Below are positions 57,501-64,000 of a stretch of 64,000 nt of DNA, one piece after another. The stretch covers positions 1-64,000 of the forward strand of contig NW_026042748.1 of NCBI RefSeq assembly GCF_023856365.1, given 5' to 3'. The translations under genes were made by a program, and so were the position numbers. The notes beneath the pieces are model-generated. The model saw nothing but the letters and a program-made list of their open reading frames with translations. It was not told where the DNA came from and did not search any database. The stretch comes from Brienomyrus brachyistius (taxonomy: Eukaryota; Chordata; Actinopteri; Osteoglossiformes; Mormyridae). Every line of letters begins with the position of its first letter. The first letter of the stretch is position 1.

Positions 57501-59329
57501 TCTTACCTGGATGACATACAATATCCTTTTATTTTTTAAATAATTAAAGAGATAATAATTTTGGCAACATGTTCACACAACTAGCAGAGTAAAGCTTTAA
57601 CGTGTGAAATATGCAAAAGAACACATTTGAGTTCCAAAATAAGTTTAAAAGCTTTAAGCATATATATTTGGTAATATATCAATCCATTACTATTTCCACA
57701 AAACTTCTAGGAGTTCTATTCTTAAAAAGATAGTATCCTAATTTCTGTAATATCTATATTTTGCTAAAATTTGAATTTGAATCCGTTTTTTAAATACACC
57801 AAAGAAGCAAAGATCTATCTGGCTCTGGTAGTAAATTCAGTACATTAATTTTCCGTTTCATAAAATGGCAATTTTCTGCAATGCATCAATTCTTTCTGCA
57901 AGTCAAAACAAATATGACATACAAACAAAAGAACATGTCACATTTCTAATCATTCTGAAGTGCTTAGGTTTCTTGTTATTAAAGTTTGGTTTATTGCTTT
58001 CACAGAGACAGCAGTGGACTCTGTATTGAGGAGGTTCCACATGCATAACAAAAAGAAAAGCATTAAGGCCACCCTCTGTTAAACAACATACTATTCATTC
58101 AGACATCAGTAATACATATCATTTGAGTTAAATCACACCAGCTGAGAATCACAAGATATATTAAAAAGACTCATAAATAGACGTAGATTGGTTTTATTGT
58201 TATTATGCATTTGTTGCACAATGAAATTTGCAGAGCAGTCCCTATGATGTACATATATCTAGTTATCATAAACATAAATGAAATGAAACACACAGTTAAA
58301 AGAAAAGGAAAACATCTTATCTAGATATTAATATAAACAGATGTGCATTGTTTTGCCAAGATATTGCACAGTATTCTGTGCTTTTGTATTGCAATTTTTT
58401 TTTCAGAATATTGTTATTTAGTATTGCACAGTTATTGAACCGAGTGAGTAGGGAAAAAAGTGAAGGTGCAGGTCTTTAGGGTCTTGTCCAAGAAATCCAT
58501 CATGAGTGAGGTATTTTAATTTTTTATATTTATTACACATCCTATGTGAAAATAAGCAAAGTGTAAAAAATTAACAAGATTTTGCATTTCTACATTTTTT
58601 ACAAGACATTTTATTCAGTGACACAAACCATTTCATTCAGTAGCAAAAGGTTTTAAATTAAAAAAATGAAGAAGCTTGCAAATTTTTTAATCAATCTTCC
58701 AAGCAGGGCATTTGAATATCTTGGATAGTCTTCATTTTATGGACTGCCTTCTTCAAATAAAATTACAGGTTTTCAATGGGCCATCTCATCAAAATGACCA
58801 TTGAAAAACATTGATTTTGTGTTCTCAGGACCATTTGTGAGTAAATGGATTTTGATGCATGTTTTAGATCATTAAGTTCTTTAAAGATCTGTTTATGGCC
58901 TTATCTCAACCTCTTGGCAAATGCAGCTAGGTTTTGGATTAAAATATCCAAGTAAGGAGTGGAGGTCTTTGATCTTAACAAAAAGCTGGGGAACACTAGT
59001 AACAAAATAGCCCCAAAGCATCAATCCACCCTCCTCATGTTACTGTGGGTATAGAGTCATTTTTCTTCCTCCTTTGATGACAAACACGTAAATGTTGCAT
59101 ATGAGTTCCATTTTGATCTCGTCTGAGCTCAGATACTGCAATTCGTGGGTTGTGTTCAATAAGGGTTTTTTTTATGTAACTCTTCCAAAGAGCTTATGGA
59201 GGCATCAAACTGTTGATTTTGAGACTTGATAACGTCCACTAAAGGTTCCACTAAACTGTACAGTTCTGAAACTGGAATCCTTGGGCTGCCTTCACCATCT
59301 TTCTCACTGCGGATGGGGACAATACTCAC
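54532..59329. other. Unrecognised non-coding DNA
   Basis: AT-rich with no gene, RNA or element that I can support. Open frames are below 70 codons and match nothing. Confidence 0.6.
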
Positions 59330-59420
59330 ATACAATAAAATCCAGTTATAACGGACTTCAAGGGACCTGGCAAAACAGTTCGTTATATCCTATGTCCGTT
59401 ATAATCAGAGTTGCTGTATG
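59330..59420 (+). mobile_element. Tigger/pogo-like terminal region
   Basis: 'caataaaatccagttataac', then 'cggacttcaagggac' and 'gttcgttatatcc' and 'gtccgttataa' resemble the ends of pogo-group elements, which have repeated 'gttataacgga' strings. A TA precedes it (possible TA target). No transposase follows. The same 'ccgttatagcgaacataac' wording recurs in the adjoining minisatellite. Confidence 0.45.
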
Positions 59421-59568
59421 CCCAGAACACAACTACAGGACACCATTTACTCATACCACACCCCAGCAGACACGCTTGTGATATAGATTATTATATTGTA
59501 CATGTAGTAACCCTACTTCACCTGACCAGATGCATGACTATTAATAATCCCGACTACGTATCTGTGAT

Positions 59569-60253
59569 GGATATCACCAACACACCACGCGCCTTGTAGG
59601 CGGAGTCTGCATGTCCGTTATAGCGAACATAACTACGCTGGATATCACCAGCACGCCACGCGCCTTGTAGGCGGAGCCTGCATGTCCATTATAGCGAACA
59701 TAACTACGCTGGATATCACCGGCACGCCACGCGCCTTGTAGGCGGAGCCTGCATGTCCGTCATAGCGAACATAACTACTCTGGATATCACCGGCACGCCA
59801 CGCGCCTTGTAGGCGGAGTCTGCATATCCGTTATAGCGAACATAACTACAGCTGGATATCACCAGCACGCCACGCGCCTTGTAGGCGGAGCCTGCATGTC
59901 CGTTATAGCGAACATAACTACAGCTGGATATCACCAGCACGCCACGCGCCTTGTAGGCGGAGCCTGCATGTCCGTTATAGCGAACATAACTACAGCTGGA
60001 TATCACCGGCACGCCACGCGCCTTGTAGGCGGAGCCTGCATGTCCGTTATAGCAAACATAACTACGCTGGATATCACCAACACGCCACGCGCCTTGTAGG
60101 CGGAGCCTGCATGTCCGTTATAGCGAACATAGCTACGCTGGATATTACCAACACGCCACGCGCCTTGTAGGCGGAGCCTGCATGTCCGTTATAGCGAACA
60201 TAACTACGCTGGATATCACCAACACGCCACGCGCCTTGTAGGCGGAGCCTGCA
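59569..60253 (+). repeat. 71/72-bp minisatellite, nine full copies and one partial
   Basis: Units start at 59569, 59640, 59711, 59782, 59854, 59926, 59998, 60069, 60140 and 60211. Each has 'ggatatcacc', 'cacgcgccttgtaggcgg' and 'tccgttatagcgaacat'. Three consecutive units (starting 59782, 59854 and 59926) are 72 bases because of an added base ('acagctgg' in place of 'acgctgg'), showing local unit copying. Both strands are open for long stretches, but the peptides are just repeats of the unit. Confidence 0.95.
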
Positions 60254-60394
60254 TTTATTATTATCTTGAGTATATATATTGGTATTTAAACTATTTTTGT
60301 ATTATTTATATTCATTTTCTGATTTGTATAGGGGTTGGCATGATTGCTTCATATCTCAAGGAGTCCTTGAGAGTCTATGGTTGTATGTTCTCTT
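60254..60394. other. Unrecognised AT-rich DNA
   Basis: Nothing seen between the minisatellite and the next SINE copy. Confidence 0.5.
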
Positions 60395-60640
60395 GGAGCT
60401 GTAAAATTTCCTCGACATGCTGTAGTTTCATCCTGCAGCCCAATGACATGTACTTAGGCTCATTAGTGTGTCTGAATTGCCCATAGCGTGTGAATGCATT
60501 TATTCTTTTGCCCAGCAATAGACTGGCATTCCATCCAGGATATACCACAGGCTTGTACCCTGTTCTGCCTGGGATAGGCTCCAGACCCTTAATGCCCCTG
60601 ACCAACATAAGCAGTTGGAAGATGGATGGATGAATGATCT
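60395..60640 (+). mobile_element. Fish SINE/LINE-tail repeat with (GGAT)n end
   Basis: Contains 'ctgaattgcccatagcgtg', 'attccatccaggatatacc', 'cctgggataggctccagac' and the tail 'aagatggatggatg'. The head is degraded. Confidence 0.85.
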
Positions 60641-60954
60641 GTGTAAATCAATAGCCATCTGTCTCTTTTAAGCTGAGAGCTCTTTACCCGTGATGTTGAA
60701 TGACAAATGAATTTTACATGCTTACAGCCTCATATCAGAGCCCCAGGGACGCAGGAAATGATTGAAAGGTACCAATATAGTATCTTATTTCGTTGGGCCA
60801 AGACAGGCAATGCTTCTGTTTGGGGTGATTAGTGGCCACCAACCATATCCTGTTAGCCTTTCTAATTGTGAGTTACTGCGTGCGATTGATTGGCAGTTTT
60901 TTGTGCACAAAGGATTTAATCCATTTTTCATAACTAGCTTGGAGGTTATTTGAG

Positions 60955-61100
60955 GAAGTGCAGGGGGCAAAGAATGGTCCATCACAGGGTACCCACACAT
61001 AATGGGCAATTTAGGGACACTAATTCACCTGTAACTATAGACTGGGAGAATGTGGAAATTGCATGTGCATCCTGATCTTGCCAAATTGATGTGTCCTTGG
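60955..61100 (-). mobile_element. Fish SINE/LINE-tail fragment (minus strand)
   Basis: On the plus strand: 'gtccatcacagggtacccac' and 'aatgggcaatttagggacac', the inverse of the family's middle part. Confidence 0.75.
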
Positions 61101-61379
61101 GACAACAAGGGAGGAGCTTCCATTTCACTTCTTTAACCAATTGCAGTCTTCATTGTATGACATCACCACATTCATTAAACCCAGTGTTTTCCATTAACAA
61201 GTAAGGTATTTCTGAAGTACCTGTTCTATTGTGTATGTCCTTTGTTAAGGACACATGCTATAAATTAACATAGACAAAACATATGAATATGCTTACCTGC
61301 AAAGGCTGTACGGAGTAATGTAAGGGTGCATCTTTAATTCATGATGATAATAATACAGTGCTATTATTATTATTATTAT

Positions 61380-61690
61380 AACAACAGGGAAGGAACGAGC
61401 AACCTGCTGATCACAAGCACAGAGGCTTAGGTTGCTAAGCCTCACAACACTGTTGGCTAGACAGCTGGAAGCCTGGAGTTTGAAAACTATAAAAGAAACA
61501 GACCCGCGTGGTGATGTCATATCCAATCTGTGATTGGTTGAAAAAGTGAAACGCAAGCCCCTCCCTCTAACTCGGCAAAAAAAAGGATGCCCCAGATTGC
61601 ATAATCACAAAACAGGGGGCTATACTGAAACTCCTAGCCCTGGGGGTATGAAGTGACACTTCTGTCCACTGAACCACAATGCCACCTATA
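61380..61690 (-). mobile_element. Possible SINE heads (minus strand)
   Basis: 61645-61690, inverted, reads 'ggtggcattgtggttcagtg', the usual start of these tRNA-derived SINEs. 61390-61480 shows similar but weaker wording. Bodies are not clear. Confidence 0.45.
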
Positions 61691-61853
61691 ATAGACTATG
61701 CATCAGTTACAAAGCCAAAACCTAGGGTTCTCCCTGTATTTCCTTCATGTTCTCCCCTTGTTTTCCCACGTTGCTTGGTTCCCTTAATGTACTATGGTTT
61801 CCTCCCCAAACTAAAATCATGCATTTAGATGAATTGGTAACAATAAATTGTGA

Positions 61854-61854
<1 letters not shown>

Positions 61855-61888
<34 letters not shown>
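61855..61888. repeat. (TG)n microsatellite
   Basis: Dinucleotide tract at the start of the next SINE fragment, possibly grown from its 'gtgaatgtgtgtg' segment. Confidence 0.95.
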
Positions 61889-61889
<1 letters not shown>

Positions 61890-61894
61890 ATGTA

Positions 61895-62035
61895 CATAGA
61901 CATTTATATGATATGTTGGACTGCCATCCTATCCAGGGTATCTTTTTTCTTATGTCCTTGCTATTGTCAGGCATTGGTTCAGGGATCCACAACCCTGCAG
62001 TGGGTAAGCAGCTGAAAGATTGAAGGATAAAAAAA
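61895..62035 (+). mobile_element. Fish SINE/LINE-tail fragment
   Basis: 'ggactgccatcctatccagg', then 'ggttcagggatccacaaccc' and 'gggtaagcagctgaaagat', belongs to the same family. Confidence 0.7.
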
Positions 62036-63011
62036 ATGATAGAAAAACAAGTAACAGAAAGCTACAATACCCAATAACACTCACCAATATGGCAAAAAAC
62101 AGATACCTTGATGTCTATAAATATACATAACACTGGTGACTAAAAATAATTTCAGCACAACCTGAAGCCACCAATTTTATCATGTTATACATTAAAAAAT
62201 TCAGATTTTTGAGGATAGTTGCTACCTTGTCAGAAAGATAATGCAAGACAATGTTATGTTTGAAAACAGGCATTTGTAATATTCATAAAAGACTGGTCTC
62301 TTCTGTATGCAAAGATCTCAAAAATATCCATTGAAAATACACTTTGAATAGTTCTAGGCAAGGTTGCAAAACGGAATCCTTTCAAACTTCACATTAAAAG
62401 AGTATGGGTTTGTCAAGCTGAATATTAATGATAAAGAGGACCTTAGTAAACATTATGGCTACTACAATACATAGAGCATGACATATTTTTTACTTCTTTT
62501 GAATTTCCTAAGACCAGTAGCCTTATAGGAAATGCAGGCATAATAAGTTTAAAAATTTATCAGAACATTTCAAGAGAACCAACCTAGCACCTCTACTAGA
62601 AGACTCAACATGGATTAAAAATAGAGAAGCCATCATGACAAAAATCCCTGCTGTGGACTAAGAAAAAAAACTGGTGGGACTGGAGACATTCTCCTAGGAG
62701 AAATGGTCAAAAATCCATAATCCTTGTTGACATTGCCTGATAAAACAGTACCGGGAGTGTCATCTCAGGGTTTTCAATGCAGAAATGCTGATTCCTGGAG
62801 TTAGAATAGTAATTCCAGTCCTGAAATTTTTATGCCTTTTTTAGAAAATATAACAGGACAGGTGTGCAATATAACACGCTATTGTTGCAGTAATTTAATT
62901 TACTAGTTATAGTCTTAAACAAAGATTTTGAATGAACAAAGCAGTTAATTATATTTATTTAAATGGGATTTCTAATTAGGAATTGCATGTTTTCCTATGC
63001 AATTTAGAAAC
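62036..63011. other. Unrecognised AT-rich DNA
   Basis: No gene, RNA or repeat could be supported. Confidence 0.6.
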
Positions 63012-63196
63012 CTACTGTTAATGTAGTAACTGCCAGCCATGTATTTTTTTCCATTCCTAATGTAATAATAATCAATAATGTTGTAACCAAGAAATAATGT
63101 TATTACGTTATTGGTTCAGAAAATACATTATCGACTTTTATTACATTAGGAATGGAAAAATTACTATGTTATTGCCAGTTATTACATTAACGGTAG
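63012..63196. mobile_element. Nested palindromic MITE
   Basis: Outer arms at 63012-63035 and 63173-63196 pair over 24 bases with three mismatches ('ctactgttaatgtagtaac'). Inner arms 'ccattcctaatgtaata' (63051-63067) and its exact inverse (63139-63155) pair over 17 bases. The string 'taatgtaataa' or its complement occurs many times. The whole 185 bases could fold into one long hairpin. Confidence 0.75.
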
Positions 63197-63254
63197 TTAT
63201 TACACTATTGGCTGCCACATGAAGGAAACCCATGCAGCATTAGCAGAACATAAA

Positions 63255-63340
63255 AAATTAACACACACACGACAGTGGGGGGATTCAAACCTCCAGCACA
63301 GTGAAATTACAGTATTCCCACTATACAATGCCAACTCTTC
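63255..63340 (-). mobile_element. SINE head (minus strand)
   Basis: Inverted, it shows the B-box 'ggtttgaatcc' preceded by 'ctggaggt' and a start like 'ggcattgtatagtggg'. The remainder of the SINE is missing or unrecognisable. Confidence 0.6.
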
Positions 63341-64000
63341 TAGATTCCTACAGGGATTAAATGCAAGTATTAAAACATGGAAACATCTGGCAAATTAATA
63401 CATTAACATTTTTTACACATTTGTTGCATTGTTTCTGTTATTTTTTTTTTATCAAGGTTCACATAATCAGGTTATTTTTATTTTAGAAGCTCAATTATTA
63501 CTTTACATTAGTTTACACTGAAAATAAACAGAGAAAGAAACACTGTTAATCAGTACTAAAATACTGCTACTATGCTATGCATGACCAAAAATGATATTTA
63601 TATCTACATATAGCAACAAGTGTAATGGAGGTAGGACATTGAAGAGCCTTCTTGTTCCTGAGAATGATGCTTTTTTATGATGTGATGAAAAAATGTGCTT
63701 CCTATGATAATCCCTAAATCAACGTGCTGAGTGATGCTGCCATGAATAAACGGTTCATTTTAAAGGATGTAAATGTATATTTTGTTGAACTAATAAATTA
63801 ACCAGATGACGCGTTAGAGGGAATATATATGCTAATGATTCAACTAAGGACAGGACGTTGTATAACCACAAAAACAACATTTTATACACTTATGATAGTT
63901 TATTTTACTCAGTATAACCATTTGACTGTTGCTTGGAAACCAAGGGTATTACCACTGTTGTACACAGTGGTCTTGGGAGAATTCATACTGAATTCACACA
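63341..64000. other. Unrecognised AT-rich DNA
   Basis: Nothing supported up to the window end. Confidence 0.6.

Noticed and set aside
59716..60099. Open frames across the minisatellite on both strands
   Set aside because: The peptides only reiterate the 71/72-bp unit; change between 71 and 72 bases breaks any common frame.

Overview
The window looks like repeat-rich DNA from a ray-finned fish. The evidence is a Rex3-type (RTE clade) non-LTR retrotransposon with the family's sequence, broken Tc1, hAT and Ty3/gypsy elements, tRNA-derived SINEs, and many copies of the short repeat whose tail reads like 'ggataagcgg...gatggatgg', all common in fish. I could not identify any complete host protein-coding gene, tRNA, rRNA or CRISPR. 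One short stretch (15945-16083) may be a host exon, with low confidence. Nearly every open frame that can be explained is mobile-element protein.

Layout. 1-8083: a very large inverted repeat with arms of about 4 kb around a 92-bp spacer. Each arm is built from about four diverged tandem units of roughly 0.95 kb. The left arm touches the window edge, so its true end is not visible. 8084-10440: CpG-richer non-coding DNA with diverged internal duplications and two promoter-like clusters (GC box/YY1/NRF1-like at about 9605-9760; CCAAT, ETS, CRE and GC box at 10344-10409). 10441-23530: mostly unrecognised AT-rich DNA with an 80-bp MITE, an RT fragment of an L2/Rex1-like LINE, the 3' part of a Tc1 element, a CT microsatellite beside a probable solo LTR, a tRNA-SINE and a 311-bp hAT-like MITE. 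23531-28716: a Rex3 copy on the minus strand with an exact 13-bp target duplication, followed by a decayed hAT transposase.

30670-33700: short telomere-like repeats, SINE tails and a rotten gypsy RNase H fragment. 34918-40513: a Ty3/gypsy element with a 4-bp target duplication, broken gag and pol, and an internal deletion that joins RNase H directly to the middle of the 3' LTR. 41575-45957: LINE fragments, SINEs and a hAT-like non-autonomous element. 51084-54526: a young non-autonomous LTR element with 286-bp LTRs that differ at one base by my reading, a 5-bp target duplication, and a single intact 925-codon Pro/Ala-rich frame. Its primer site is complementary to its own predicted mRNA start, as in self-priming Tf1/sushi elements. 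59330-60253: a pogo/Tigger-like end followed by a 71-bp minisatellite. 60395-63340: more SINE copies and a nested palindromic MITE.

The two most distinctive objects are the giant foldback with tandemly repeated arms at the left edge, and the self-priming LTR element with its repeat-built Pro/Ala reading frame. All family names come from recognition by eye; no database search was run.
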